Below are positions 44,518 through 54,345 of a stretch of DNA of 64,000 bases, piece after piece. The stretch comes from Methanocaldococcus sp. FS406-22 (lineage in GTDB: Archaea > AGJL01 > Methanococci > Methanococcales > Methanocaldococcaceae). The stretch is taken from the NCBI RefSeq assembly GCF_000025525.1, contig NC_013887.1, forward strand, positions 1 to 64,000, in the 5' to 3' direction. The position numbers were made by a program, and so were the translations under genes. Below the pieces are notes generated by a model. The model was not told the DNA's origin. It ran no database searches and saw nothing but the letters and a program-made list of their open reading frames with translations. Positions within the stretch are counted from its first letter, which is position 1; each line of letters starts with the position of its first letter.

Positions 44518-44526
44518 GGGTTAATT

Positions 44527-44754
44527 ATGAAATATAAAACTCTTCTCATCCATATTTTTTTATTGATTTTTTGGATATCTTTAGCATATTTTTTACCATA
44601 CTATCTATTTGTTTTTAAATATCTGCAGAATTACGTTATGATAAACTTTAGAGAGATTGGAGCAATTTTTGTAGTAATTTTAGAGATATTCGTTATTATT
44701 AATTTAGTTTTACTCCTGATGGAGGTTAAAAAAATAATAAAAGAATTTTTATAA
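44527..44754 (+). CDS. Small two-helix membrane protein
   Basis: A 75-residue protein with two hydrophobic helices (about residues 7-30 and 45-65). It begins nine bases after the previous stop and is likely cotranscribed. I see no motif. The ribosome binding site is weak (GGGTTAATT). Confidence 0.55.
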   Translation: MKYKTLLIHIFLLIFWISLAYFLPYYLFVFKYLQNYVMINFREIGAIFVVILEIFVIINLVLLLMEVKKIIKEFL

Positions 44755-44831
44755 ATTCTTATTAATTTTTTATGCAAAAAACATATATATAACTAAACTT
44801 TAACTTTTTTTATCTTCGTTTATAAAAAGGG

Positions 44832-45749
44832 ATGGCTATGGGGTATCATTTTATTATTATATGCGGATATATAATATTATTATTTGCTTTTATATTTTCG
44901 GCAGTATTGTGTAAATTTTTAATGAAGAAGATGGTTAATTACAAATATGGCTATGATTTGCATAAAAAAGAGAAGATTAAAGTTCCAGAGATGGGTGGCT
45001 TAGCTGTTTTATTCTCAAACATCTTATTTATACCGTTTATAAGCTCAATCTTTGCCATATCAATAATTACTGCTGGGATTATAGGAGTTGTAGATGATAT
45101 AGCTAAACTATCACCAAAGGAGAAGTTGGCTTTGTTGTTTATCTCTGGATTAATTGTAGGGTTTTTGTTCTATAACAACTACTATGTAGATTTAATTGGG
45201 GTTTTATTTATTGCCTTAGGAATCATGATTTTTTCAAATTTAACAAATATGTTGGCTGGATTTAATGGATTGGAGATAGGGATGGGAATTATTGCATCTA
45301 TATCATTGGCTGTGGTTTTATTCTTAGATAACTATGTATTGGGAGGTTTGTTAGCTTTAATATTCTCTGCCTCCTACTTAGGGCTGTTGATATATAACAA
45401 ATATCCAGCAAAGGTATTTCCTGGAGATGTTGGAACTCTACCAATTGGGGCTTTTTTAGCTGTCTTAGCGGTAGTTTATAAGGAATATATTCCATTTTTA
45501 ATAATAATGATGCCTTATGTGATAGATGCCTCTTTAAAGTATCTAAGTGCTGGGGTTATGAGTAGGGATGAGCATAAACCAACAACTTTGGGAGAAGATG
45601 GGAAGCTATATTATGTAGGAGGCTATCTATCTCTACCAAGGTTGATATTGAAGTATAAACCAATGAGAGAGCCTCATTTAGTTGCAGTTCTATGGGTTAT
45701 TGGAATATTCTTTGGAATAATTGGGATTTTAATATCATTAATAACATGA
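44832..45749 (+). CDS. Glycosyltransferase family 4 (UDP-sugar:polyprenyl-phosphate sugar-1-phosphate transferase)
   Basis: A 305-residue polytopic membrane enzyme of the MraY/WecA/AglH superfamily, with about ten helices. Diagnostic parts are the second-loop GVVDDIAKLSPKEKLALLF (DD motif), FNGLEIGMG (NxxNxxDG-like), FPGDVGTLPIGA and the terminal REPHLVA. It would start the lipid-linked oligosaccharide for N-glycosylation or pseudomurein-type glycans by loading a sugar phosphate on dolichyl phosphate. ATG at 44838 is an alternative start with better spacing from AAAAGGGA. Confidence 0.88.
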   Translation: MAMGYHFIIICGYIILLFAFIFSAVLCKFLMKKMVNYKYGYDLHKKEKIKVPEMGGLAVLFSNILFIPFISSIFAISIITAGIIGVVDDIAKLSPKEKLALLFISGLIVGFLFYNNYYVDLIGVLFIALGIMIFSNLTNMLAGFNGLEIGMGIIASISLAVVLFLDNYVLGGLLALIFSASYLGLLIYNKYPAKVFPGDVGTLPIGAFLAVLAVVYKEYIPFLIIMMPYVIDASLKYLSAGVMSRDEHKPTTLGEDGKLYYVGGYLSLPRLILKYKPMREPHLVAVLWVIGIFFGIIGILISLIT

Positions 45750-45760
45750 TGGTGATTGTT

Positions 45761-47059
45761 TTGACAATAGAAGAAATATTAAAAGAAGTTTTAGATGAGA
45801 TAAAGCCCTCAAAGGAAGATATGGAAAAGTTGCAAAATAAAGCACAGCAAATTATTAACAAAATTTGGAAAATAGTCAAAGAAAACAACTATCCAATCTT
45901 AGAGGTTTTGTTGGTTGGCTCTTCAGCAAGAAATACCAATTTAAAGGATGACTATGACATTGATATTTTTGTATTGTTTGACAAATCAGTTTCTGAAGAT
46001 GAATTGGAAGAAATTGGATTAAAAATAGGGATAGAAGCAATAAAAAGGTTAAATGGCACTTATAACGTAAATTATGCCTCTCATCCCTATGTTAATGGTG
46101 AAATTGACGGCTATGAGGTAGATATAGTCCCATGCTACAAGATAGATTTTGGGGAGAGAATAATATCTGCAGTTGATAGAACTCCATTGCATCACAAATT
46201 TTTAATTAGTAGGTTGAATGAAAGGCTGTGTGATGAAGTTAGACTGCTAAAAGCATTTTTGAAGAGTTTAGGACTCTATGGCTCTGATGTAAAAACTAAA
46301 GGATTTTCTGGCTATCTCTGTGAGCTTTTAATTCTGCATTATGGTTCATTTATAAACCTTTTAAAAGATGCTCAAAATTGGAGAATTGGGAGGAAGATAA
46401 TTTTAAAGGATATCTTTGAGATTTATAAAGATGTGGATGTTAAAGCCCTTAAAAAATTTGATGAGCCTTTTATCGTCTACGACCCGGTGGATTTAAATAG
46501 AAATGTTGCATCTCCGTTAAGCAAAGACAACTTCTGCAAGTTCATATTCTACTCAAGGGAATTTTTAAAAAACCCTTCCATTGAGTTCTTTAAAGATTAT
46601 GCCAAAAAATTAGAAAAGATTTTGGAAGATAGAGAGCATGGATATAGGTTAATATTGAAAATCCCAAGGGGAGATGTTGTTGATGATATCATCTATCCAC
46701 AGATGGAGAAGCTTCAAAAAAGTATAAATAAAGTTATTACTAAAAATGAATTTGTAATTTTGAATAGCAAGTGTTTTGCAGACGATAAGTATTGCTATCT
46801 ATATTGGGAATTTTTAGTACATGAACTGCCAAAAATTGCTTTAAGGGAAGGTCCTCCAATATTTGAGAAGGAGAGGGTAGAGAGATTTTTAAAGAAGTAT
46901 GATAAAGTTTTTATTAAGGATTGTAAGTTATTTGCATATACAGAGAGGAAATACTCTCACATAATCGATTTATTTAAAGATATTGTTAATGGAAATTTAA
47001 AGAACATCTCTATTCCTAAATACGTTAATCCGAGGAATGGAGAGATTATTGAGGTATAA
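45761..47059 (+). CDS. cca: CCA-adding tRNA nucleotidyltransferase (class I)
   Basis: Archaeal CCA enzyme, 432 residues, which builds and repairs the tRNA 3' end. The catalytic motif is VGSSARNTNLKDDYDIDIFVLF with the two Asp of DID, and the third carboxylate is in YEVDIVPCYKI. I choose TTG at 45761 as start because GGTGATTGTT precedes it at normal spacing; upstream in-frame codons overlap the GT4 gene and add non-conserved sequence. Confidence 0.92.
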   Translation: MTIEEILKEVLDEIKPSKEDMEKLQNKAQQIINKIWKIVKENNYPILEVLLVGSSARNTNLKDDYDIDIFVLFDKSVSEDELEEIGLKIGIEAIKRLNGTYNVNYASHPYVNGEIDGYEVDIVPCYKIDFGERIISAVDRTPLHHKFLISRLNERLCDEVRLLKAFLKSLGLYGSDVKTKGFSGYLCELLILHYGSFINLLKDAQNWRIGRKIILKDIFEIYKDVDVKALKKFDEPFIVYDPVDLNRNVASPLSKDNFCKFIFYSREFLKNPSIEFFKDYAKKLEKILEDREHGYRLILKIPRGDVVDDIIYPQMEKLQKSINKVITKNEFVILNSKCFADDKYCYLYWEFLVHELPKIALREGPPIFEKERVERFLKKYDKVFIKDCKLFAYTERKYSHIIDLFKDIVNGNLKNISIPKYVNPRNGEIIEV

Positions 47060-47084
47060 ATAATAATTTTTGAGTTGAATAGCC

Positions 47085-48545
47085 ATGGAGACTACAAGCA
47101 ATTTGATAAAGAATGCCAATGAATTTTTAGACTCTCTAAATGGGATTAACAAGAAATTGAAAGAGATAGTGGATAGAATAAACAAGAAGAAAATTGATAA
47201 ATCTGAATTAAATGATATTATATCAACCTTAGAGAAAAACTTAGAGATTTTACAAGATTTAAAATCAAAAATGGAGTTTTTGGAGTTTGACTCACCATAC
47301 AAAAATGTTGGAAAGTTAAAAGGAGGCTATGATAGTGAAGGATTGCAAGAGATAGCAAGCTACAGCACTTATTTAAGGAGAATAGCAAGTGAGAAGAAAG
47401 GTATCTTAGAGAGAGTTAGGCATGCATTAGTTGCTCATAAAATTGCCTTAGCTCATCTAACTGAAGATATTGGCAATATAAATTTACCTCCAAATCTGCC
47501 TTTAGATGGCTCATACAAAAAGATTATGTTTGAGTTTCCTCCTTACTTAGTTACAACATATAAAGAGTTTTTAGACATCTTAGAGCCAAAAGGTAGAGGG
47601 ATTTTAACATCATATACCATATCCCTTATAGTTATTGATAAGGGAAAGAGAGAGTTCAAGAGGATTAAAGTTGAAGATAAAAATTATGAGAAATACATCA
47701 AAGAGAAGTTTGGAAATGCCATAATTACATCAATAAAGAGAAATTTCTCAAAGAACAAGATTATAGATGACCAGTATGTTAGGAGAGTTTTAGCTATCGG
47801 CTATCTTAATGCCTACAAAGATGAGATTGAAAAAGCAATAAACGAAAAAATTGATAACTTGCTTAGCGATAAAGAGAAAAAATACCTCAATAAATATTTA
47901 GAACTTTGCCTATTATTTAGAGAAGAAACAGATATGAGTGGGGGGATTTTGGACATCAGATGCATGGAAGAAAGAAAGCTAAAAGAACTTGAACTTAAGG
48001 AAATTTTAGAAAAAGAAGGATTATACAAAGATGGAGAACCAATTGAACCTTTAAAAAAAGCCATTAAAATTAAAAATGAGTTATCCAAGGCAATATCTAA
48101 GGACATTTTGATAAAAAGATTCTCTGAGGATGTGTTTAAATTTTATTTATACAAAACTCCAGATGAAAGGGCAAGAAGCAACTTATTCCCGTCTATTATG
48201 ATAACTCCTCAAAAGGGGTTTTTATCTTGGATGAAGGTTGAAGGGATTGACTGTATAAATGTTTTAGATTTAAAGTTTAAATTGGAAGAGGAATTGCCAA
48301 AGTATCAGATTCCTTTAAAGAATGTTGGTGGGGTTGCTTTATATTTAGTTCATGACTGGGATGCTGTAAAAAGATTTAACTTTAAAAAGAAAGATATTGA
48401 GGATTTACTTAAAAAAATAGCTCTAATAGAACCAATAAAAGAGATTTTGAAGGATAAAAATGTTGATGTTGGTAAGTTAGAGAAGTTTGGTAAAGTTAAA
48501 AAAGAAAAAACTAAGAAGTTTTTAGATTTATTAAGTGGATTGTAA
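47085..48545 (+). CDS. DUF530 family archaeal protein
   Basis: A 486-residue protein found in methanogens, probably DUF530 by my memory of the MJ1110 family. The N-terminal 70 residues are a heptad-like helical region (coiled coil). Later parts include FPPYLVTTYKEFLDILEPKGRGILTSYTISLIVIDKG and a cysteine pair in DIRCMEERK. There is no catalytic signature that I recognise. It is directly downstream of cca. The element remnant begins just after its stop. Confidence 0.75.
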   Translation: METTSNLIKNANEFLDSLNGINKKLKEIVDRINKKKIDKSELNDIISTLEKNLEILQDLKSKMEFLEFDSPYKNVGKLKGGYDSEGLQEIASYSTYLRRIASEKKGILERVRHALVAHKIALAHLTEDIGNINLPPNLPLDGSYKKIMFEFPPYLVTTYKEFLDILEPKGRGILTSYTISLIVIDKGKREFKRIKVEDKNYEKYIKEKFGNAIITSIKRNFSKNKIIDDQYVRRVLAIGYLNAYKDEIEKAINEKIDNLLSDKEKKYLNKYLELCLLFREETDMSGGILDIRCMEERKLKELELKEILEKEGLYKDGEPIEPLKKAIKIKNELSKAISKDILIKRFSEDVFKFYLYKTPDERARSNLFPSIMITPQKGFLSWMKVEGIDCINVLDLKFKLEEELPKYQIPLKNVGGVALYLVHDWDAVKRFNFKKKDIEDLLKKIALIEPIKEILKDKNVDVGKLEKFGKVKKEKTKKFLDLLSGL

Positions 48546-48660
48546 TACTGACCTCCTCTCTGCCTAAAGGGCGGAGGTTCCCCTAGGGGACACCTTTCCG
48601 TCCCCGTCGCCGGGGCGTCATTGGGCAGGTTATGTTCATCAGGCCGGGTCAGGCGGCCTT
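48546..48660 (-). ncRNA. Putative orphan omega RNA-like structured RNA
   Basis: GC-rich islands in AT-rich hyperthermophiles usually mark structured RNAs. This one coincides with the 3' tail and right end of a lost tnpB, the region that yields the guide scaffold in known TnpB systems. The hairpins listed for the remnant fall partly inside it. Expression is not shown. Confidence 0.4.
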
Positions 48661-48835
48661 CGAAAAGTTTGTATGCTACTTCTTATTCATGAACTTTTCG
48701 GTCGTTAGGATATAATGGCATGAGAAATCTTCATTTGCCCGAACTTCGGTTTAGAAATTGATATGGACTTGAACACTTGCGATAAATATTTGTCTCCGTG
48801 CTAAAGCACCGGAGCTTGTTAAGAATTAATGGTCA
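48546..48835 (-). mobile_element. GC-rich remnant of a second TnpB (IS200/IS605-type) element
   Basis: This 290-bp gap is markedly richer in G+C than its surroundings. On the minus strand it encodes a typical TnpB C-terminal tail, NDAPATGTERCPLGEPPP (within 48548-48627), but no nuclease domain. Structures visible are CCTCC...GGAGG with GCC-TAAA-GGC at 48552-48577, CCCCG-TCGC-CGGGG at 48602-48615, a 9-bp inverted repeat CGAAAAGTT...AACTTTTCG (48661-48700), and a left-end-like hairpin CTCCG-TGCT...AGCA-CCGGAG (48794-48814). The subfamily differs from the element at 9.4 kb. Confidence 0.75.
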
Positions 48836-48862
48836 TATAATTAAAAACTTTTTCTAAAAGTT

Positions 48863-49384
48863 TCATTGTAATTCTTTTACAGTAACTAATGGAATTAGCT
48901 CAACGTTCTCTTTTTGTAGGTTTTCTTTAGCTCCTTCTAACCTATCTACAACGACAAAGACCCTATCAACAATCCCTCCATTTTCTCTAATCTCTTTTAC
49001 TGCCTTTAACACACTACCTCCAGTAGTTGTAACATCCTCTACAATAATAACTCTATCTCCTTCTTTTAGCTCTCCTTCTATTTTATTTTTAGTTCCATAG
49101 TCCTTAGGTTTTTTTCTAACTATTAGCAGAGGTTTTTGGGCAATGATTGAGACAGCTGTAGCTATAGGGACAGAGCCAAGTTCTACACCGGCAACTTTTA
49201 CATCCTCATTTTTTATTTGTTCAGCAATAATTTCTCCAACTAACTTTAAAACTTCTGGGTTTGTAGTGGCTTTCTTTATGTCTATATAATAATTACTTTT
49301 TTTTCCAGAAGCTAAGATGAACTCTCCAAACTTTATACATCCAGATGCTTTGAGTAATTCTATTAATTTGGATTTTTTATCCAT
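48863..49384 (-). CDS. pyrE: Orotate phosphoribosyltransferase
   Basis: Converts orotate and PRPP to OMP in pyrimidine synthesis, 173 residues. The PRPP-binding loop is VIIVEDVTTTGGSVLKAV (about residue 110) and the catalytic-loop lysines are in VRKKPKDYGTKNKIEG. The ATG at 49384 follows ATGGTGATGTTC; an earlier in-frame start four codons upstream lies inside that site. Confidence 0.95.
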   Translation of the reverse strand: MDKKSKLIELLKASGCIKFGEFILASGKKSNYYIDIKKATTNPEVLKLVGEIIAEQIKNEDVKVAGVELGSVPIATAVSIIAQKPLLIVRKKPKDYGTKNKIEGELKEGDRVIIVEDVTTTGGSVLKAVKEIRENGGIVDRVFVVVDRLEGAKENLQKENVELIPLVTVKELQ

Positions 49385-49453
49385 GAACATCACCATAAAA
49401 AAGATGATGGAAATAGTTTATCTAAAAAAATAAAAATGAGGATTTAAAAACTT

Positions 49454-50743
49454 TTAGTAAAACTTTAAATACTTAAATCCATCCCCATCATCAAAGCTGT
49501 AATGTATCTTAGAATATTCTCTGGCAAATTCTATAACATCCTCTCTGACTTTCTCTGGTTTTTCTTTATCAATGGCTATTCTCTTCATAAACTCAGCTAT
49601 CTCCTCCATTTCTTTCTCTTTCATTCCCAATCTTGTGCATTCTTGTGTTCCCAACCTAATACCACTTGGGTTATCTGAGTTATTGACATCATCCCATGGA
49701 AGGAGATTTTTATTCAAAATGATATTTGCCTCTTCATACATCTTAGCCAACTCACTCGCTGAAAATTCTATGTCTTGGGAACTCTCTATATCAATAATCA
49801 CCTGATGACTTTCTGTAAAGTCTTTATGCTCACATAAAACATTAAATCCTCTCTCATATAACGCCTGAGCTAACGCCTTTGCATTTTTAATCACTTGTTT
49901 AGCATAAGCCTCTCCAAACTCCAACATCTCAGCTAATGCAATAGCTAAACCGGCTTTATGATGCAAGTGATGATTGCTAACAACTCCAGGGAACACGTGA
50001 GTATCTATTTTATCAGCATTTTCTTCTGTAGTTAATATAATCCCCCCCTGAGGGCCAAAGAATGTTTTATGAGTACTACCCATCAAATACTCTGCTCCCT
50101 CTCTCAATGGGTCTTGGAATTGTTTTCCAGCTATTAAACCAAGGACATGAGCTCCATCATAGGCAATCTTAGCTCCAACTTCTTGAGCGGCTTCATAAGC
50201 ATCAGCTACTGGATGAGGGAATGGGAATAGAGAACCTCCAAACAATATTAACTTTGGTTTCTCTTCTAAGATTTTTTTAACCATTGCATCAGCGTCAATA
50301 TTCATTTCTTCTGGGTCAAATGGATGATTTATAACTTTCAACCCTCTAATTCCAGCAGCACTGACTTTCCAATGGCTTATATGCCCACCATCCGGAACAC
50401 TTAAAGCCATTAATTTATCTCCCGGCTTTGTTTCAGCAAAGAAAACTGCTAAGTTCGCAACAACTCCACTTGTTGGCTGGACATTTGCATGTTCTGCCTT
50501 AAATAAGTCTTTAGCTAACTCTATACAAAGTGTTTCAACTTCATCTATATATTTACATCCTTGGTATAATCTCTTTCCTGGCAGTCCTTCAGCGTATCTA
50601 TGCATAAAATCTGTTGAACAAGCCTCTCTAACTGCTAAACTTGTTATGTTTTCACTTGCAATCAATTTTATGCTCTCTCTCATCCACTCATGCTGTTTTA
50701 TAGAGATATCTCTAATAAATTTCGGAACATCCGAATATTCCAT
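49454..50743 (-). CDS. glyA: Serine hydroxymethyltransferase
   Basis: PLP enzyme, 429 residues, that moves the serine hydroxymethyl group to tetrahydromethanopterin in methanogens. The PLP lysine is in [14 protein letters not shown]. Other family markers are [26 protein letters not shown] and [25 protein letters not shown] precedes the ATG. It is divergent from aksF across a 255-270-bp gap. Confidence 0.95.
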   Translation of the reverse strand: MEYSDVPKFIRDISIKQHEWMRESIKLIASENITSLAVREACSTDFMHRYAEGLPGKRLYQGCKYIDEVETLCIELAKDLFKAEHANVQPTSGVVANLAVFFAETKPGDKLMALSVPDGGHISHWKVSAAGIRGLKVINHPFDPEEMNIDADAMVKKILEEKPKLILFGGSLFPFPHPVADAYEAAQEVGAKIAYDGAHVLGLIAGKQFQDPLREGAEYLMGSTHKTFFGPQGGIILTTEENADKIDTHVFPGVVSNHHLHHKAGLAIALAEMLEFGEAYAKQVIKNAKALAQALYERGFNVLCEHKDFTESHQVIIDIESSQDIEFSASELAKMYEEANIILNKNLLPWDDVNNSDNPSGIRLGTQECTRLGMKEKEMEEIAEFMKRIAIDKEKPEKVREDVIEFAREYSKIHYSFDDGDGFKYLKFY

Positions 50744-51010
50744 TATATATCCCTCCTAACATCGATGAGTAATACTTTTACATAATTGCTTAAATAGACT
50801 TTTACAGTTTATATATTTAATCAAGGAATATTAATGCCAGGGCTATCTTTAACAGGTTGAATACAGAAGTAATATTTTAATTAAATAGTTGAAACTAAAA
50901 GCTCCAAAATGTTTTAAATAAAATATTTAAAGTGCATTCAATCTGTTATTGCCGTATAAATCTACTTCTGTGAAGTTCTTTCAAAACTATAGAAGTTTTT
51001 GGTGCTGTCT

Positions 51011-52045
51011 ATGATGAAGGTGTGCGTTATAGAAGGGGATGGAATAGGGAAAGAAGTTATTCCAGAAGCAGTAAAAATATTAAATGAGCTTGGAGATTTT
51101 GAGATAATAAAAGCAGAGGCAGGATTAGAGTGTTTAAAAAAGTATGGGGATGCTTTACCAGAAGAAACAATAGAAAAAGCCAAAGAAGCAGATGTTATTT
51201 TATTCGGGGCAATAACATCACCAAAACCCGGAGAGGTTAAAAACTATAGAAGTCCTATAATAACTTTGAGGAAGATGTTTAATTTATATGCCAATGTAAG
51301 GCCAATAAATAACTTTGGTATTGGGCAGTTAATTGGGAAGATAGCAGATTACAAATTTTTAGATGTCAAAAATATTGATATGGTTATTATCAGAGAAAAT
51401 ACGGAAGATTTATATGTTGGAAAGGAGAGATTAGAGGGCGATATAGCCATAGCTGAAAGGTTTATCACAAGAAAAGGTTGTGAAAGGATAATAAAATTTG
51501 CATTTGAATATGCAGTAAAAAACAATAGAAAAAAGGTTTCATGCATCCACAAAGCTAATGTGTTGAGGGTTACTGATGGGTTATTCTTGGAGGTATTTAA
51601 TGAAATAAAAAAACATTATGAAATAGAGGCAGATGATTATTTAGTTGATTCAACAGCCCTAAATCTTATAAAAAACCCAGAAAAGTTTGATGTTATTGTA
51701 ACAACAAACATGTTTGGGGATATTCTATCAGATGAAGCATCAGCATTAATTGGAGGTTTGGGCTTAGCTCCATCAGCAAATATTGGGGAAGATAAAGCAC
51801 TATTTGAGCCAGTGCATGGCTCTGCCCCAGACATAGCCGGGAAAAAAATTGCTAATCCGATGGCATCTATCTTAAGTGTTGCTATGCTCTTCGATTATAT
51901 TGGAGAAAAAGAGAAAGGAGATTTGATTAGAGGGGCAGTTAAATACTGTCTAATAAATAAAAAAGTCACTCCTGATTTAGGGGGGAACTTAAAAACAGAA
52001 GAAGTTGGGAACGAAATTCTAAATTACATAAAATTAAAGGGATAA
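51011..52045 (+). CDS. aksF: Isopropylmalate/isocitrate dehydrogenase family, probably homoisocitrate dehydrogenase
   Basis: A beta-decarboxylating dehydrogenase, 344 residues. It starts MMKVCVIEGDGIGKEVIPEA. The substrate loop has ITLRKMFNLYANVRP and the metal site is in TTNMFGDILSDEAS. NAD-binding is in PVHGSAPDIAGKKIANP. Its neighbours (glyA, UPF0104, serB) match the M. jannaschii aksF locus (MJ1596 from memory). There it makes 2-oxosuberate for coenzyme B. LeuB activity cannot be excluded. The ATG at 51011 follows GGTGCTGTCT. Confidence 0.85.
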   Translation: MMKVCVIEGDGIGKEVIPEAVKILNELGDFEIIKAEAGLECLKKYGDALPEETIEKAKEADVILFGAITSPKPGEVKNYRSPIITLRKMFNLYANVRPINNFGIGQLIGKIADYKFLDVKNIDMVIIRENTEDLYVGKERLEGDIAIAERFITRKGCERIIKFAFEYAVKNNRKKVSCIHKANVLRVTDGLFLEVFNEIKKHYEIEADDYLVDSTALNLIKNPEKFDVIVTTNMFGDILSDEASALIGGLGLAPSANIGEDKALFEPVHGSAPDIAGKKIANPMASILSVAMLFDYIGEKEKGDLIRGAVKYCLINKKVTPDLGGNLKTEEVGNEILNYIKLKG

Positions 52046-52046
52046 A

Positions 52047-53054
52047 ATGAAAATAAGAATTACCAAATCTCTGATTCTATTTATCCTTAGCATTGCCTTT
52101 ATATTAATTTTAATGGTATATATTGGAATATATGAAATATTCCAAATATTAATCAGTGCAAACCCCATCTACATAATATTGGCAGTTATTTTGCAGATAG
52201 CTATTTCAGTTCTTCTTTCTATAAGATGGGGATACATAATAAAGATTTTAGGATATAAAGCAAATATGAAAAATCTCTTCTTATTAGTGTTGATGGGATT
52301 GTTTATTAATAATATAACACCATCTATGAGAGGTGGTGGAGAGGCATTTAGAGCTTATTATTTATCAAAACTTGAAGAAATTCCGAAAGGTTTGGCATTT
52401 TCTACAGTTGTCGTTGAGAGAGTTTTAGATACTGCAATATTTTTATTTTTCACGCTATTTGTGATTGGATACTTTGTAGTTACTGGATTTGAATATCTTG
52501 AGTATCTCATCTTATCATGGATTCTTTTGTTTTCTCTAACTGCAGTAGTTATTTATCTAATCGCAAATAAGGAACTTTTAATTAAAACAGTCACGAAAAT
52601 ATCAAAATTTATTTGTAAGTATGGTTCATACAACTATGACGAAAGCAAAATATTAAAATCCATTGAAGAATTCTACAACAGTATGAAATTTTTTAAAAGT
52701 AAAAGAGGAGAAGAGGTTTTTATTGCCATAATTTTATCAGTTGGATGGTATGTCCTTGATGTTCTAAAATTGTGGTTGTTATTTTTATCTCTGCCCTATC
52801 TTGTCTCTATTGTAAGCGTAGCTACCGTATATTTAATAACCCTTTTATCTGGTGTTTTGTCCATAACCCCTAGTGGTTTTGGAACGGCAGATACAGTAAT
52901 GATTCTTTCTTTTTCTGCCTTTAAAATTCCTCCTTCAGTTGCTGCAGCAGTTACTTTATTAGACAGACTTGTATCTTACATTCTTCCAACAGTCCTTGGC
53001 TATGTTGCCATGCTAATTATAAAAAGAGAACTTGATAAGAAAAAAGTAGATTAA
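52047..53054 (+). CDS. UPF0104/LPG-synthase-TM family membrane protein
   Basis: A 335-residue protein with about eight membrane helices, of the UPF0104 family (flippase-like domain shared with lysylphosphatidylglycerol synthases). Typical parts are NNITPSMRGGGEAFRAYYL (about residue 90) and TPSGFGTADTVMILSF (about 270). It begins one base after the aksF stop. The transported lipid is unknown. Confidence 0.85.
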   Translation: MKIRITKSLILFILSIAFILILMVYIGIYEIFQILISANPIYIILAVILQIAISVLLSIRWGYIIKILGYKANMKNLFLLVLMGLFINNITPSMRGGGEAFRAYYLSKLEEIPKGLAFSTVVVERVLDTAIFLFFTLFVIGYFVVTGFEYLEYLILSWILLFSLTAVVIYLIANKELLIKTVTKISKFICKYGSYNYDESKILKSIEEFYNSMKFFKSKRGEEVFIAIILSVGWYVLDVLKLWLLFLSLPYLVSIVSVATVYLITLLSGVLSITPSGFGTADTVMILSFSAFKIPPSVAAAVTLLDRLVSYILPTVLGYVAMLIIKRELDKKKVD

Positions 53055-53065
53055 TTTTTAATTTT

Positions 53066-53698
53066 TTATTTGACATACTTTAAAATTTCTCTTAAATCCC
53101 TCTTTTCTATACAGATATCTGCCTTCTCCTTTAAAATGGGTTTTGCACAAAAAGCTATCTTCAAACCAGCTTTTTTAAACATGCTTAAGTCGTTAGCTCC
53201 ATCTCCTACAACAACTGTATCTTCCAATTTTATTCCTTCAATTTTAGCTATTTTTTCTAAAATTTCCCCTTTAGCATTTTCTTTTAAAACCTCTCCTTCA
53301 ACCTCTCCAGTTAGTTTTCCATCTTTAATAATTAACTTATTTGCAAAAGCATAATCCAATCCTAATTTTTCTTTAATCTTATTAACGGCAATATCAAAAC
53401 CACCACTAACAACGGCAACAACATAACCCCTATTTTTTAACTCTTTAATTGTCTCTTCAGCCCCTTCTGTTGGTGTTATTCTTTCAATGGCTTTTTCAAC
53501 TTTTTCAATTGGAAGGTCTTTTAATAAACTAACTCTCTTTCTTAAAGATTGCTCAAAATTTAATTTCCCTTCCATTGCTTCTTTTGTTATCTTCTTAACT
53601 TCTTCCTCAACTCCTGCCTCTTTAGCAATCTCATCAATTGTCTCATTATTAACCAACGTGCTATCAAAATCAAATAAAATAAGTTTTTTCCTCTCCAT
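53066..53698 (-). CDS. serB: Phosphoserine phosphatase
   Basis: HAD-superfamily phosphatase, 210 residues, for the last step of serine synthesis. Motif I is FDFDSTLVNNET (nucleophile and acid Asp), motif II is VVSGGFD, and motif III/IV is VVGDGANDLSMFKKAG. GTGGTGATTGA precedes the ATG. Two small genes and an ATPase gene precede it closely on the same strand. Confidence 0.95.
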   Translation of the reverse strand: MERKKLILFDFDSTLVNNETIDEIAKEAGVEEEVKKITKEAMEGKLNFEQSLRKRVSLLKDLPIEKVEKAIERITPTEGAEETIKELKNRGYVVAVVSGGFDIAVNKIKEKLGLDYAFANKLIIKDGKLTGEVEGEVLKENAKGEILEKIAKIEGIKLEDTVVVGDGANDLSMFKKAGLKIAFCAKPILKEKADICIEKRDLREILKYVK

Positions 53699-54022
53699 TC
53701 AATCACCACGCTCTAACTCTTTAATTACGTATATTAGATTATTAAATGATGCTTCTAAATTCTCAATTTTTGCTTTTTCAATTAATTTTTTCAATCCATT
53801 TCTTTTTAGATTTATTGATTTTAAAAAATTTTTAATGCTATTTTTATCTGCATTTATGTTTTTTCCAAACTCTAATTTAATTAACTCTGCCACATTCTCT
53901 TCAATGCACTTTTTATTTCCAAAGATAACAACATAAATTTTTAAAATCCTACTTTCTGATAGTCCTTCAATTATAACTAAGTTTTCAGTAGTTTTAATAA
54001 CTTTTAATGCCATCAAAAACAT
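53699..54022 (-). CDS. Small protein, possibly the C-terminal half of the preceding gene
   Basis: A 107-residue frame that overlaps the previous gene by 29 bp in another frame. The predicted start has no good ribosome binding site. If the frame is changed at the shared GGCATTAAAAGTTATT, the upstream product continues smoothly (NVFDGIK then VIKTTENLVIIEGLSES). The pair may therefore be one protein of about 210 residues interrupted by a one-base change. The sequence is Lys/Asn/Ile-rich, with no motif that I know. Confidence 0.55.
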   Translation of the reverse strand: MFLMALKVIKTTENLVIIEGLSESRILKIYVVIFGNKKCIEENVAELIKLEFGKNINADKNSIKNFLKSINLKRNGLKKLIEKAKIENLEASFNNLIYVIKELERGD

Positions 54023-54335
54023 TTAAACTATTAAGTTTATTAATAATATCTTCTGTTTTATGAATGTGTTCTTTATCAATAAGGACTAATAGATTTTTGC
54101 ATTTATCAAAAATATTAAGTTTTTCTTTCTCTAATTTTAAAAAATCTAAGCACCATAAACCTGTCTTTTTTACATCTTCTCCATATATTTTATAATGATT
54201 TTTTGGAAAATAGATTATCTTATCTTTTCCATTGTATCTTTTTGCTATACTTTTTAAAATAACCTGTTCCCATCTACCATCTCCAGTTATTACAAAAGCT
54301 ATAAAATTATCTACTGGATTTTCAGTAACAAGCAT
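53994..54335 (-). CDS. Partner protein of an ATPase (TOPRIM/DUF3226-like guess)
   Basis: A 113-residue protein, MLVTENPVDNFIAFVITGDGRWEQVIL and then KDKIIYFPKNHYKIYGED and KNLLVLIDKEHIHKTEDIINKL. The order of strands followed by an acidic LIDKE loosely recalls the TOPRIM-like proteins that accompany AAA/OLD-type ATPases. The similarity is weak. The start at 54335 follows GGGGGAGATG. It lies ten bases after the ATPase stop. Confidence 0.55.
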   Translation of the reverse strand: MLVTENPVDNFIAFVITGDGRWEQVILKSIAKRYNGKDKIIYFPKNHYKIYGEDVKKTGLWCLDFLKLEKEKLNIFDKCKNLLVLIDKEHIHKTEDIINKLNSLNVFDGIKSY

Positions 54336-54345
54336 CATCTCCCCC

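Noticed and set aside
48546..48862. tRNA or rRNA gene in the GC-rich gap after DUF530
   Set aside because: No cloverleaf, T-loop consensus or rRNA similarity; the TnpB tail on the minus strand explains the GC richness.
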